Below are positions 18,843-36,055 of a DNA stretch of 64,000 bases, piece by piece. Both the position numbers and the translations under genes were made by a program. Every line of letters starts with the position of its first letter. Position 1 is the stretch's first letter. Where the stretch lies: positions 1,662,001 through 1,726,000 of the forward strand of contig NZ_CP021081.1 in assembly GCF_003444775.1 (NCBI RefSeq). Reading direction: 5' to 3'. The notes beneath the pieces are model-generated. The model worked only from the letters and a program-made list of their open reading frames with translations, was not told the origin of the DNA and did no database searches. This stretch comes from Deinococcus ficus. GTDB taxonomy: Bacteria > Deinococcota > Deinococci > Deinococcales > Deinococcaceae.

Positions 18843-19664
18843 TTACTCGGCGGGGCGTTTCTCCAGGCCGGTCTGCGTTTCGGTGGGTGCGAAACCCACG
18901 CTCTCGTACAGCACCTGGGCGTGGTACCCGGGGTCGGCGACGATCACCAGTTGCCGGATTCCGTGGTGCTCGCGGGCCCACTCGGCGGCCGTGTGCACCA
19001 GCGTGCCGGCCAGGCCGCGCGCGCGGTACTCCGGGTGCGTCTCCACGCTCTGGTAGCGGGCCACGCCGTCCCCGCAGTCGAAGATGCCCAGGCCGCTCAG
19101 CGCCCGGCCCTGGTCGTCGAAGGCGGCGAGGTACGTGCCGTGCCCGCCTTCCTGAAGGCGGCGGTAACTGCCGAGTTTCCCCTGGGCGAAGGTGCGGTAC
19201 CCGTCCGGGGCGTGGCCGTGCGGGTCGGCGGCGTTCACGGCCATGCGCAGCTCCAGCACGGCCGCCCAGTCGGCGTCGGTGCTTGGGGGGCGCAGCTGCG
19301 CGTCGCGGTTCAGGGTGCGGGGGGTGTGCGTGCACGCGGCGGTCAGGACGGTGTCCTGGTACGCGCCGTACCCGCGGGCCCGCAGGTGCTCCAGGTCGGT
19401 CAGCTCGGCGGCCGGCAGGTTCACGCCGAAGGTGGTGTGGGCGGCCTCCGGGAAGATCCTGCGGAATTCGGTCTCCCAGGCGTCCAGGGTGCCGGCGGTG
19501 GGCGCCTCGTCCAGCAGCAGGTAGTTCCCCCACCAGAAGCTGGGGTTGAAGGGGCTCTGGACGCTGGTGTGCTGCCGGTGGCGGGTCACGGTGGCGCCCT
19601 CGTGGCGGCGCAGGGCGACGTCCGTGAAGTAGCCCAGGGAGCGGGTGTGTGGTGAGGCGGTCAT
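18843..19664 (-). CDS. GNAT-family N-acetyltransferase
   Basis: 273 aa with one C-terminal GNAT domain: GVARYQSVETHPEYRARGLA then GTLVH is beta-strand 4 and the acetyl-CoA loop, and VADPGYHAQVLYESVGF is the last helix. The N-terminal half (FNPSFWWGNYLLLDEAP) resembles GNAT proteins acting on amino acids but gives no substrate. Start ATG at 19664 (MTASPHTRSLG) is fixed by TACCCT (minus strand, 19676 down to 19671) six bases upstream; an earlier in-frame ATG at 19700 would ignore that box. Confidence 0.8.
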   Translation of the reverse strand: MTASPHTRSLGYFTDVALRRHEGATVTRHRQHTSVQSPFNPSFWWGNYLLLDEAPTAGTLDAWETEFRRIFPEAAHTTFGVNLPAAELTDLEHLRARGYGAYQDTVLTAACTHTPRTLNRDAQLRPPSTDADWAAVLELRMAVNAADPHGHAPDGYRTFAQGKLGSYRRLQEGGHGTYLAAFDDQGRALSGLGIFDCGDGVARYQSVETHPEYRARGLAGTLVHTAAEWAREHHGIRQLVIVADPGYHAQVLYESVGFAPTETQTGLEKRPAE

Positions 19665-19725
19665 GCGGTCAGGGTAGGGTGGGCCGCCGGGGCGCGGCAT
19701 CGGCCGGATGGCGGACCGGCCGGGG

Positions 19726-21069
19726 TCAGAACCGGCAGTTGCGCTGCTGAATGCCGCAGGATTCGGACGGCCGGAACGGCTGGGCGAGCAGCGCGGCAGA
19801 GATGCGGGCGGCCTTGTCGGCAGTGTCCTGCACCAGGGTCAGGTCGGGCCGGGTGTCCTGCGGGGTGTGGTAGTGCGCGTCCAGGCCGCGGTGGAAGAAC
19901 AGCGTGCGGATGCGCAGGCCCTTGAAGGGCACGTGATCGCTGCGTCCGGTGAGGTAGCCGCTGCGGCCGAAGTCCTGCACGCCGCCCGGCGGGTCCTCGG
20001 TGAAGGCGCCCAGGCCGGGCACGGCGGTCTGCGCGGTGCGGATCACGTCCACGTCTCCGGCGACCTTCAGCGGGGTGGCCGGCACGCCCACCATGTCGAA
20101 GTTCAGCATGGCCCGCAGGGGCCGCAGCTTCGCGGAGTGGGTCTTTACGAACAGCCGGGAGCCGATCAGGCCGTCTTCTTCCAGGTCGAACAGCACGAAC
20201 CACACGCGGTCGGCGGTGGGCGTGCCGGCGTGCTGCCGGGCGAGGTTCAGGACGGTCAGGACGCCGCTGCTGTTGTCGTTCCCGCCGGGGCTGCCGTTCA
20301 CGGTGTCCAGGTGCGCGCCGTACAGCAGGTCCGGGGTGGCGTTCACGCGCCGGACGATCAGGTTGTGCCCCGTGACTGGGCGGATCTCCACGCGCGAGGT
20401 CAGGGTGACGGTCTGCCCCGCCAGGGCCAGCACGCGGGCCTTCTCGGCGGCGGGCACGGTGACCAGCGGGAAGGGCGTGGCGTCCACCCTCTGCAGAGCG
20501 CGGCCGGGGCAGTCGTCGATGAGCAGCAGCCCGAAGCCCCCGGCGCGGTTCACGCGCTCCGCGAGGTCCCGCCAGCTTCCGCTCGGACAGGTGGTGAGGG
20601 CCAGCTGGGCGCGCAGGCCCTGCGCTTCCATCACGTCCGGGGTGGCGTCCGGGTCCACGTGGACGAGTCGGGCAGTCTGCTCCCCGCCGGCCGCGCCGTA
20701 GATGGCCTTGACCGGCAGGGTGAACCCGGGGGCCTTGAGGGTGCCGCCCTGGTCGAAGGGCCGGGTGGCGGTCACCTCCTGCCGGGTGACGTGGTACCCC
20801 AGGGCCGTGAACTGCGTGTCCAGCCAGTCCACGGCGCGGTCGTGGCCGGGGGTGCCGACCGGGCGGGGCCCTAAGGCCGCCAGGGCCGCCCAGTCCTGCG
20901 CGGTGGTGCGGGTGCGGGCCGCCTCGGCCAGGGCGGGGTTGCGGGGGCGGGTCAGTTCCTGCCACCCGGCCCACACGGCTCCGGCGGCCAGCAGTGCGGG
21001 CAGCGCGCGCTTCCAGGCGGGCGGGGCGGGCTTGGTGGGCAGTGGGCGGGGAGAGCGCCGGGGCAGCAT
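19726..21069 (-). CDS. Membrane-anchored M28-family zinc aminopeptidase
   Basis: 447 aa. A signal anchor (WKRALPALLAAGAVWAGW, about 19-36) is followed by an M28 catalytic domain. Zinc ligands are visible in GAHLDTVNGSPGGNDNSSG (His and bridging Asp) and LFDLEEDGLIGS (catalytic Glu and ligand Glu), with SDHVPF holding the last His; a PA-like insert lies before HLDT. The family removes N-terminal residues from peptides, here probably outside the membrane. ATG at 21069 has TACCCT (21080 down to 21075) five bases upstream, suggesting leaderless expression divergent from lepA. Confidence 0.87.
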   Translation of the reverse strand: MLPRRSPRPLPTKPAPPAWKRALPALLAAGAVWAGWQELTRPRNPALAEAARTRTTAQDWAALAALGPRPVGTPGHDRAVDWLDTQFTALGYHVTRQEVTATRPFDQGGTLKAPGFTLPVKAIYGAAGGEQTARLVHVDPDATPDVMEAQGLRAQLALTTCPSGSWRDLAERVNRAGGFGLLLIDDCPGRALQRVDATPFPLVTVPAAEKARVLALAGQTVTLTSRVEIRPVTGHNLIVRRVNATPDLLYGAHLDTVNGSPGGNDNSSGVLTVLNLARQHAGTPTADRVWFVLFDLEEDGLIGSRLFVKTHSAKLRPLRAMLNFDMVGVPATPLKVAGDVDVIRTAQTAVPGLGAFTEDPPGGVQDFGRSGYLTGRSDHVPFKGLRIRTLFFHRGLDAHYHTPQDTRPDLTLVQDTADKAARISAALLAQPFRPSESCGIQQRNCRF

Positions 21070-21158
21070 GGTTCAGGGTACGCGGGCGGGGGCGGCGCGG
21101 TTGCCAAGGGTGACCGGGTGGCGGGCGGGACCAGGCGGGACACGGTAGACTGGAGGGT

Positions 21159-22970
<1,812 letters not shown>

Positions 22971-22988
22971 GGCGAAAGTGATCGGAAC

Positions 22989-23032
22989 AGGGCCGGCCCG
23001 GTGGATGCACGCAGCCTCACCGGGCCGGCCCT
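22989..23032 (+). terminator. Hairpin terminator after lepA
   Basis: AGGGCCGGCCCGGTG (22989-23003) pairs perfectly over 15 bp with CACCGGGCCGGCCCT (23018-23032), 14-base loop. No real T-run follows, only TTG. Confidence 0.65.
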
Positions 23033-23159
23033 TGCAGGCCTCCCACTGACCCCGGCCCGTCATGTCGGGTTCTTTACGTTTCGGGGGGCGGGCTTGACAA
23101 TCGGGCGCCTGAAGGCCACGTGAGGGTTCTGTCATAGGAACGGGCCTAGTCTGAGAAGC

Positions 23160-24254
23160 GTGAACCCCCCGCCGTCCGTCCCGGCGCCCCTGGTCTCCCC
23201 CAGGCGGCGGCCGCTGACGCTCCGGGCACAGTTCACGCTGGTGATCTTCCTCCTGGCCTTCCTGCCGAATCTGGTGCTTACTTTGAGTGCCGGCAGCGCT
23301 TGGCCGCTGGAATCGCTGGTGCTGTGGATGGCGCTGGTCGGGGTGCTGTGCGCCCTGATCGGGTACTTCCTCAGCGGCGCGCTGCTGCGCTCCCTCAGCC
23401 GCCTGGCCCAGGAGATCCGGGCCGGCGAGATCGGCGGGGCGCACGCCGACGACCCGGCCGAGATCGTCGCGCTGCGCGGCGCCTTCACCGGCCTGGTGGG
23501 CCGCCTGGGCACCGAGCAGCAGCGCCGCAACGCCTTCATCGCGACCCTGGTGCACGACCTGAAAACGCCCCTGATCGCCACCGGGCACCTCACGCAGGCG
23601 CTGACCACGCTGCCCCTCCCGGACGCCGAACGGCGCGAGGTGGGCGCCCAGATCACGCAGGAAACCGAACGGCTCCTGCAGCTGGTGCAGCAGATGGCCG
23701 ACGCGCACCGCTTCGAGCGGGAGGACGTGCAGGTGCAGCCGGCCCCCACCGACCTGCGCGCCCTGCTGGACGACGTGGCCCGGCGCGTGCAGCCGCGCGT
23801 GCAGGCCCGCGGCCTGACCCTGGTCGTGACCGGGCACGGGCACGCCAGCGTGGACCGGGGCGTGCTGGAGCGCGCGGTGATGAACCTGCTCGACAACGCG
23901 CTGCGCTACGCCCGGGCGCACATCGAACTGCGCGTGGACACCCGCGGCCTGAGCGTGCTGGACGACGGCCCCGGCCTGAGCGCCCCGCTCGAGAACCTCG
24001 CGCAACCGTTCAACGCCCAGCCCACCCTGATCGCCGGGCAGCAGTACACGTCCGGTACCGCCGGCCTAGGGCTGTTTATCGCCCGCCGCATCGCCGAGGC
24101 GCACGGCGCGCAGCTCACCTACCACCGTGAACCCCTCTCACCCCTTGCCGTTTCCCGTCCCGCTTCTCCGTCCGCCCTTCCTGTTCCCGCTTCCTTTCCC
24201 GACGACGTGGCCCGCAGCGCGTTCACGGTCGTGCTCCCGGAGGTTCAACCATGA
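23160..24254 (+). CDS. Sensor histidine kinase paired with a NarL-type regulator
   Basis: 364 aa, with two hydrophobic helices (about 22-45 and 50-75), a HAMP-like linker, HisKA box TLVHDLKTPLIATG with the phospho-histidine, N box VMNLLDNALRYA, and G boxes DDGPGLSAP and GTAGLGLFIARRI. This is the EnvZ/PhoR-like HisKA type, yet it overlaps by ATGA with a LuxR/NarL-type regulator, which usually pairs with HisKA_3 kinases. A Ser/Pro-rich insert precedes the last 15 residues. Start GTG at 23160 has TAGTCT (23147-23152) seven bases upstream, so it is probably leaderless. Confidence 0.9.
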   Translation: MNPPPSVPAPLVSPRRRPLTLRAQFTLVIFLLAFLPNLVLTLSAGSAWPLESLVLWMALVGVLCALIGYFLSGALLRSLSRLAQEIRAGEIGGAHADDPAEIVALRGAFTGLVGRLGTEQQRRNAFIATLVHDLKTPLIATGHLTQALTTLPLPDAERREVGAQITQETERLLQLVQQMADAHRFEREDVQVQPAPTDLRALLDDVARRVQPRVQARGLTLVVTGHGHASVDRGVLERAVMNLLDNALRYARAHIELRVDTRGLSVLDDGPGLSAPLENLAQPFNAQPTLIAGQQYTSGTAGLGLFIARRIAEAHGAQLTYHREPLSPLAVSRPASPSALPVPASFPDDVARSAFTVVLPEVQP

Positions 24255-24835
24255 GAATCGTGATCGCCGATGACCACCCCCTCTTCCGCATGGGCCTGAA
24301 ATACGCCCTGATCCAGCAGGGCTTCGACGTGGTCGCCGAAGCCAGCGACGGCGTCAGTGCCCTGGACGCCTGCCGCCGCTGGCAGCCGGACGCCGCCCTC
24401 CTGGACGTCAAGATGCCCGGCATGACCGGCATCGAGGTGTGCGAGAAGCTGCGCGTCCTGCATCCGGAGGTGGTCGGCGTGCTGATCACGACCTTCACCG
24501 AGCCGGCCATCGTGCAGGCCGCCCGGGCCGCCGGCGCGCGCGGGTACGTCAGCAAGGAAACCGATCCGGAATCCCTGGCCCGGCAGCTGCGTGACATCGT
24601 GGCCCACCCGGACGTGGACCGCCTGCCGCAGGTGGACGTGCCGCGCCTGACCCCCCGCGAGTCCGAGGTGCTGCCCCTGCTGGCGCTGGGGTACAGCAAC
24701 AAGGAGATCGCCAAGAACCTGGGCGTCAGCCCCGACACGGTCAAGGACCACCTCGCGCGCCTGTACTCGAAACTGAACGCCGGGGACCGCACGGAAGCGG
24801 TGAGCCGCGCCCGCAGCATCGGTCTGCTGAACTGA
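24251..24835 (+). CDS. NarL/LuxR-family response regulator
   Basis: 194 aa. Receiver with acidic pair DD (residues 7-8), phospho-acceptor Asp52 in ALLDVKMPG and Lys in YVSKETD. The C-terminal LuxR helix-turn-helix is LTPRESEVLPLLALGYSNKE through SPDTVKDHLARLYSKL. It likely activates transcription when phosphorylated by the preceding kinase, with which it shares an ATGA overlap. The interdomain linker is short. The gene ends just before a perfect palindrome that may stop transcription. Confidence 0.92.
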   Translation: MRIVIADDHPLFRMGLKYALIQQGFDVVAEASDGVSALDACRRWQPDAALLDVKMPGMTGIEVCEKLRVLHPEVVGVLITTFTEPAIVQAARAAGARGYVSKETDPESLARQLRDIVAHPDVDRLPQVDVPRLTPRESEVLPLLALGYSNKEIAKNLGVSPDTVKDHLARLYSKLNAGDRTEAVSRARSIGLLN

Positions 24836-24847
24836 GAGGCGGCATGG

Positions 24848-24877
24848 AGCGCCCCGGACCATATGGTCCGGGGCGCT
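24848..24877. terminator. Perfect 30-bp palindrome after the two-component operon
   Basis: AGCGCCCCGGACCAT and its exact complement form an uninterrupted 30-bp palindrome (24848-24877), so a 13-bp stem with an ATAT loop in RNA. No T-run follows. Likely a terminator; an operator for the next gene, which starts 58 bases on, is possible. Confidence 0.55.
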
Positions 24878-24935
24878 TGGCGATTCCGGTCAGATGAGGC
24901 AGCCCGGTTGCCACCACGGCCTTAATATGAGCTTC

Positions 24936-25478
24936 ATGAAAAGAGCTCTGCTGTTGGGCTGCCTGCTGCTGGCCTCCCCTGCCCTGGCACAGGGCAGCGA
25001 AGCGTCCACCGCCGCACCGACCACCTCCAGCCCCGATCTGAACGCCCTGCCGGACCTGAGCACCCCGGACACGATCTTCACGACCGCCACGCTGTGGGGC
25101 GGCCCGGCCACCGAGGTGTATATACTTCCTGGCCTGAGCGCCGCCTTCAGCTTCCCGGTCATGCCGGACACGGCCCTGCGCCTGGGCGCGGAAGCCATCC
25201 TGGTTCCACTGTCGGACGTGAACCTGCCGCTGCCCGTAGTGAACGCCGATGTGCTATTCGGCGAGCACTACGGCGACACCGTTCTGTACGCCGGCCCCAG
25301 TGTGGGCACGGTGCTGGGCGCCGCGTGGCTGCTGGGCGGGGTGGCCGGCGTGCAGCGGCCGTTCGGGGACAGCCCGGTCGGCTGGTACGCCGAATCCCGC
25401 CTGCGGTTCGGCACGGACTTCCGCAACGCGTTCATCTTCCTGCCGGGCGTCAGCGTGGGCCTCACCGTGCGGTTCTGA
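24936..25478 (+). CDS. Exported protein of unknown function, outer-membrane-like
   Basis: 180 aa with a clear signal peptide (MKRALLLGCLLLASPALAQG). The mature part opens with a Ser/Thr-rich stretch and then alternates short hydrophobic strands (TEVYILPGLSAAFSFPV, ALRLGAEAILVPL, LRFGTDF, VSVGLTVRF), ending in Phe as outer-membrane beta-barrels do. I do not recognise the family. Start ATG at 24936 is chosen over in-frame ATGs at 24927 and earlier, since TAATAT (24923-24928) is seven bases before it and would itself overlap the earlier start. Confidence 0.7.
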   Translation: MKRALLLGCLLLASPALAQGSEASTAAPTTSSPDLNALPDLSTPDTIFTTATLWGGPATEVYILPGLSAAFSFPVMPDTALRLGAEAILVPLSDVNLPLPVVNADVLFGEHYGDTVLYAGPSVGTVLGAAWLLGGVAGVQRPFGDSPVGWYAESRLRFGTDFRNAFIFLPGVSVGLTVRF

Positions 25479-25541
25479 CCCGTCTACCTCTCCTCTACAC
25501 GTCCCCCCCGGCCGGCGCGCCGGGGGCATTACGTTCAGGGC

Positions 25542-26723
25542 ATGGGCAGCGCGGCGCAGGCTGAGGTGTGGGCTCTTTCCGGGCGGGCGCGGTCGCTGCG
25601 GCCGTCCGCGACGGTGGCGGTCACGTCCCGCGCCCTGGAACTGAAGCGGCAGGGCGTGGACCTGATCAGTCTGAGCGTGGGCGAGCCGGATTTCGACACG
25701 CCGCCCCACATCCGCGACGCCGCGGTCCGCGCGGTGCAGGCGGGCGGCACGCGGTACACGGCGGTGAGCGGCCTGCCGGAACTGCGGGAGGCGATCAGTG
25801 AGAAGTTCCGGCGGGAGAACGGCCTGACGCACGCGCCGGACGAGGTGACGGTCACCAGCGGCGGCAAGCAGGCGCTGTTCAACGCCTTTTTCGCGCTGCT
25901 GAACCCGGGGGACGAGGTGCTGATCCCGGCGCCGTACTGGGTGTCGTACCCGGAGATGGTGGCGCTGACGGGCGCGGTGCCGGTGCCGGTGCCGACCACG
26001 GCCGGGTCGGGGTTCGTGCTGGACCCGGAGGCGCTGGCGGCAAGGATCACCCCGCGCACGCGGATGATCGTGCTGAACAGCCCCGGCAATCCCACCGGCG
26101 CGGTGTTCCCGCCGGACGTGCTGCGCGCGGTGGCGGACCTCGCGGTGCGACACGGACTGATGATCGTGACCGACGAGATCTACGAGCATCTGGTGTACGA
26201 CGCCGAGCAGGTCAGCATCGGGACCTTCGCGCCGGAGCACACGCTGACCATCAACGGGGCGAGCAAGGCCTACGCGATGACCGGGTGGCGCATCGGGTAC
26301 GCGGGGGGCCCGCGGGCGGTGATCGCGGCCATGAACGCCCTGCAGTCGCAGAGCACCAGCAATGCGTGCAGCGTGAGCCAGTACGCGGCGCTGGCCGCCC
26401 TGACCGAGCACGCGCAGACGGCCGCGTTCGTCGAGTCGGCGCGCGCGGCGTACCGGGCGCGGCGGGACCTGCTGGTCGCGGGCCTGAACGCGCTGGGCCT
26501 GCCCACGCCCACGCCGCAGGGCGCCTTCTACGCCCTGGCGGACACGCGCGTGCTGCACCCGGACGAGCTGGAGGCCGCCCGGATTCTGCTGGAGGAGGCG
26601 CGGGTGGCGGTGGTGCCCGGCACGGACTTCGGCGCGCCGGGGCACGTGCGCCTGAGTTACGCCGCGGGCCTGGACACGCTGCGGGAGGTGCTGGCCCGGA
26701 TCGAGGGCGCGCTACCAAGGTGA
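25542..26723 (+). CDS. Class I pyridoxal-phosphate aminotransferase (aspartate type)
   Basis: 393 aa fold-type I aminotransferase of the thermophilic AspC/AAT Ib group. PLP lysine is in NGASKAYAMTGWRIGYAGG; NSPGNPTGAVF, SVGEPDFDTP and the C-terminal Arg in HVRLSYA are conserved. It most likely moves the amino group between aspartate (or a related acid) and 2-oxoglutarate. TACGTT (25530-25535) six bases before ATG 25542 points to a leaderless mRNA. Substrate specificity among Asp, Phe and Tyr cannot be told. Confidence 0.9.
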   Translation: MGSAAQAEVWALSGRARSLRPSATVAVTSRALELKRQGVDLISLSVGEPDFDTPPHIRDAAVRAVQAGGTRYTAVSGLPELREAISEKFRRENGLTHAPDEVTVTSGGKQALFNAFFALLNPGDEVLIPAPYWVSYPEMVALTGAVPVPVPTTAGSGFVLDPEALAARITPRTRMIVLNSPGNPTGAVFPPDVLRAVADLAVRHGLMIVTDEIYEHLVYDAEQVSIGTFAPEHTLTINGASKAYAMTGWRIGYAGGPRAVIAAMNALQSQSTSNACSVSQYAALAALTEHAQTAAFVESARAAYRARRDLLVAGLNALGLPTPTPQGAFYALADTRVLHPDELEAARILLEEARVAVVPGTDFGAPGHVRLSYAAGLDTLREVLARIEGALPR

Positions 26724-26764
26724 CGATGGGAACCTTTGGGCGGGGCGCGTCGTAACCTGGGCGT

Positions 26765-27538
26765 ATGACGAACATGCACCCCGGCCAGGACGGCACGTAC
26801 AGCCTCCGTGACTTCATCGCGCAGACCGCCGAGCGGGACAACCCGGGCGAGGTCTTCGAGCTGGAGTCCAGCAAGATGCTGGAAGTGAAGGTGAACGGCA
26901 CCCGCATCTGGAGCAAGCTGGGCGCCATGATCGCCTACAAGGGCAACCTCAGCTTCAAGCGTGAGGGCACTCTGGAAGGCGGGCTGATGAAGGCCCTGAA
27001 ACGCGCCGTGACGCAGGAGATGAGCCCCCTGGCGAAGATCGAGGGCCGCGGCGTGGCGTACCTGGCCGACCAGGGCAAGGAAATCCAGATCCTGCGCCTC
27101 GCCGGGGACAGCCTGAACGTGAACGGCAACGACCTGCTCGCCTTCGAGGACAGCGTGCAGTACGACATCACCATGATGCGCCGCATGGCCGGCATGGCGG
27201 CCGGGGGGCTCTTCAGCGTGCGGGTGCAGGGGCACGGCATGGTGGCGATCCTGTCGCACGGCAAGCCGCTGACGCTGCGGGTCACGCCGAACGAGCCGGT
27301 GTTCACCGACCCGAACGCCACCATCGCCTGGAGCGGCAACCTGCAGCCGCAGCTGCGGATGGATTCCTCGCTGCGCAGCATCCTGGGCCGGGGCGGCGGG
27401 GAGACCTACCAGATGGCGTTCCAGGGAGACGGGTTCGTGGTGGTGCAGCCGTACGAGGAGTTCGAGGCCGGGATGCTCGGCAGCGACGACAGCCACGGCG
27501 GCGGGATCGGCCGGACCATCGGCGACCTGTTCGACTGA
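26765..27538 (+). CDS. AIM24-family protein
   Basis: 257 aa, matching the bacterial AIM24 (TIGR00266-like) family: TRIWSKLGAMIAYKGNLSF, LAGDSLNVNGNDLLAFE, SVQYDITMMRRMAG and Gly-rich core repeats forming a beta-jelly-roll trimer. Biochemical function is not established; the mitochondrial homologue affects inner-membrane organisation. The last part ends GGGIGRTIGDLF. TAACCT (26753-26758) lies six bases before ATG 26765, so leaderless expression is likely. Monocistronic, with a hairpin after the stop. Confidence 0.83.
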   Translation: MTNMHPGQDGTYSLRDFIAQTAERDNPGEVFELESSKMLEVKVNGTRIWSKLGAMIAYKGNLSFKREGTLEGGLMKALKRAVTQEMSPLAKIEGRGVAYLADQGKEIQILRLAGDSLNVNGNDLLAFEDSVQYDITMMRRMAGMAAGGLFSVRVQGHGMVAILSHGKPLTLRVTPNEPVFTDPNATIAWSGNLQPQLRMDSSLRSILGRGGGETYQMAFQGDGFVVVQPYEEFEAGMLGSDDSHGGGIGRTIGDLFD

Positions 27539-27561
27539 ACCTCAGCGGTCACTTCCCTGCG

Positions 27562-27586
27562 CGTGGGCCCCTGACCGGGGTCCACG
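27562..27586 (+). terminator. Terminator between the AIM24 gene and murG
   Basis: CGTGG-G-CCCC (27562-27571) pairs with GGGG-T-CCACG (27577-27586), loop TGACC, then TTCTG. Confidence 0.55.
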
Positions 27587-27636
27587 TTCTGCGTTCCGGC
27601 CCTGCCGGCGGGCGTCAGGGTCTACACTTCCGGGCA

Positions 27637-28842
<1,206 letters not shown>

Positions 28843-28853
28843 GTGCCCGGGGA

Positions 28854-28888
28854 GCGGCCAGTGGACGTGAACCGGTTCCACCGGCCGC
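28854..28888 (+). repeat. Inverted repeat between murG and murC
   Basis: GCGGCC-AG-TGG and CCA-CC-GGCCGC (28854-28864 with 28878-28888) form an imperfect stem. A T-run is lacking, so it may only tune murC expression. Confidence 0.4.
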
Positions 28889-28930
28889 CCTGCACCTCCC
28901 CTCTCCCTGATCTTTTCCATGTGACCTGCC

Positions 28931-31323
<2,393 letters not shown>

Positions 31324-31324
31324 C

Positions 31325-33408
<2,084 letters not shown>

Positions 33409-33482
33409 CACGCGCCGCGGCGCACTCCGGTCTCCGCCCGGCCGGCGGGTCACTGCGACCCTCACTAGCCGGGCGGGTGCGG

Positions 33483-34617
<1,135 letters not shown>

Positions 34618-34638
34618 TTCGGGCATTACAAACATTCC

Positions 34639-34670
34639 AGAGGGCCGGAGCATCTGCTTCCGGCTCTTCT
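34639..34670 (+). terminator. Terminator of ftsZ
   Basis: CCGGA (34645-34649) and TCCGG (34659-34663), extended by AGA/TCT with bulged G residues, then TTCTCCTTT. Confidence 0.55.
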
Positions 34671-34729
34671 CCTTTCCCAGGCACCCGGTCAAGGTCAGGC
34701 GGACCACGTTCGGGCGGGGAGGCGCGGGG

Positions 34730-34735
34730 TAGGCT
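34730..34735 (+). promoter_or_regulatory. Probable -10 box of the lone substrate-binding protein gene
   Basis: TAGGCT, with TTCGGG (34709-34714) 15 bases upstream. It would give a leader of about 88 bases before ATG 34831. Confidence 0.4.
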
Positions 34736-34830
34736 CGCCCCTCCCCTGCTGTCTTCCGCGCACCCGGCGTGGAGGCCCGACCTATCCGCCCCGGCGCTGC
34801 CCCGATTGGGGACGCTTCGAAGGAGACCTC

Positions 34831-35985
34831 ATGACCGCATCCCGCACCCTGCTGCTCGCCGCGGCCCTCACGCTGGGCCAGGCCGGCGCCCTGACCATCA
34901 TCAAGATCGCGACCATCGGCCCGCTCTCCGGCCCGCAGAGCTTCATCGGCACGCAGCAGCGCGACGGTGCCCGCATGGCCGTGAACGAGTACAAGGCGCA
35001 GTTCAAGAAACTGGGGTTTGACCTGCAACTCGTGCCGTACGACGACCAGGCCGATCCGGCGACCGGCACGGCCGTGGCCCGCAAGATCGCCGCGGACCGC
35101 TCCTTCCTGGCGGTCGTGGGGGCCGTGAACAGCGGGGTGTCCATTCCCGTGAGTCTGGCGCTCCGGCCCGCCCGGCTGGCGATGGTGACCTCCAGCAGCA
35201 CCGCGAACGAGTTCACGGACCGCGGCCTGAGCAACGTGAACCGCATCGTGCCGCGCGACGACGCGCAGGGCCCGGCCGGCGCGGACTTCCTGGCGGGAAC
35301 GCTGAAGGCCAAAAGCGTGTACATCATCAACGACCGCACCGCCTACGGCGCCGGGCTGGCCGGGGAGGTCGCCAAGCGCCTCACGGCCCGCGGCGTGAAG
35401 GTGATCACCAACGAGGGCACCGAGGAGAAAAGCGACTTCTCCAGCCTGATCGCCAAGATCAAGCTCCGCCGGCCGGACGCGATCTACTTCGGCGGCATCT
35501 ACAGCCAGGCGGGCGTGTTCCTGAAACAGCTGCGCGAGGCGGGCCTGACCCTGCCGATGGTCGGCGGGGACGGGTTCGACGCCAGTGAACTCGCGAAGAT
35601 TGCCGGGAAGTCGGCGGACAACGTGTACTACACGACCATCGCCGCGCCCGTGGAGTCCCAGCCGGCCACGAAGGCCTTCGGGCAGCGCTTCAAGGCCGCG
35701 TACAAGGCCGACGCGCAGCCCTACGCGGTGTCCGCGTACGACGCCGGGCGGGTGGTGGCGCAGGGCGTCCTGAACGCGGTGAAGGCGGCGGGAAACAAAC
35801 TGCCCAGCCGCGCGCAGGTGGAAAGCGCCGTCCGCAGGGGCAGTTACGGCGCCGGGCTGCTGTCCGGGCCGGTGCAGTTCAACAGTGCCGGGGACCGCAA
35901 GGCCGCGAAGCTGTACGTGATCCGGGTGAGCGGCGGCAAGGCCACCCTGAGTACCACCGTGACCGTGAAACCGCCCAAGCCGTAA
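34831..35985 (+). CDS. LivK-type ABC substrate-binding protein (unlinked)
   Basis: 384 aa exported type 1 solute-binding protein. Signal peptide MTASRTLLLAAALTLGQAGA, then KIATIGPLSGPQSFIGTQQR, the family opening. Other family motifs: YDDQADPATGTAVARK, SSTANEFTDRG and RIVPRDDAQGPA. No permease or ATPase gene is adjacent, so it probably docks to a transporter encoded elsewhere, perhaps the liv operon at 7-14 kb, whose own binding protein differs clearly in sequence. ATG 34831 has GAAGGAG six bases upstream. The 213-base gap before it holds the ftsZ terminator and a promoter. Confidence 0.9.
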   Translation: MTASRTLLLAAALTLGQAGALTIIKIATIGPLSGPQSFIGTQQRDGARMAVNEYKAQFKKLGFDLQLVPYDDQADPATGTAVARKIAADRSFLAVVGAVNSGVSIPVSLALRPARLAMVTSSSTANEFTDRGLSNVNRIVPRDDAQGPAGADFLAGTLKAKSVYIINDRTAYGAGLAGEVAKRLTARGVKVITNEGTEEKSDFSSLIAKIKLRRPDAIYFGGIYSQAGVFLKQLREAGLTLPMVGGDGFDASELAKIAGKSADNVYYTTIAAPVESQPATKAFGQRFKAAYKADAQPYAVSAYDAGRVVAQGVLNAVKAAGNKLPSRAQVESAVRRGSYGAGLLSGPVQFNSAGDRKAAKLYVIRVSGGKATLSTTVTVKPPKP

Positions 35986-36000
35986 CGGCGTTCAGGCGGA

Positions 36001-36043
36001 GGGGCGCCCGAGCCGACCATGCGTGGTCCAGCCCGGGCGCCCC
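36001..36043. terminator. Terminator between convergent genes
   Basis: GGGGCGCCCG (36001-36010) pairs with CGGGCGCCCC (36034-36043), inner GACC/GGTC (36015-36018 with 36025-36028). It sits between the binding-protein stop (35985) and the pfkA stop (36056) and could serve both. Confidence 0.6.
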
Positions 36044-36055
36044 GTCCTGTAGGTC

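Noticed and set aside
28919..28930. AUG-UGA start-stop before murC as a regulatory element
   Set aside because: No -10 box at the right distance; six bases match by chance easily. Kept only as a note in the murC entry.
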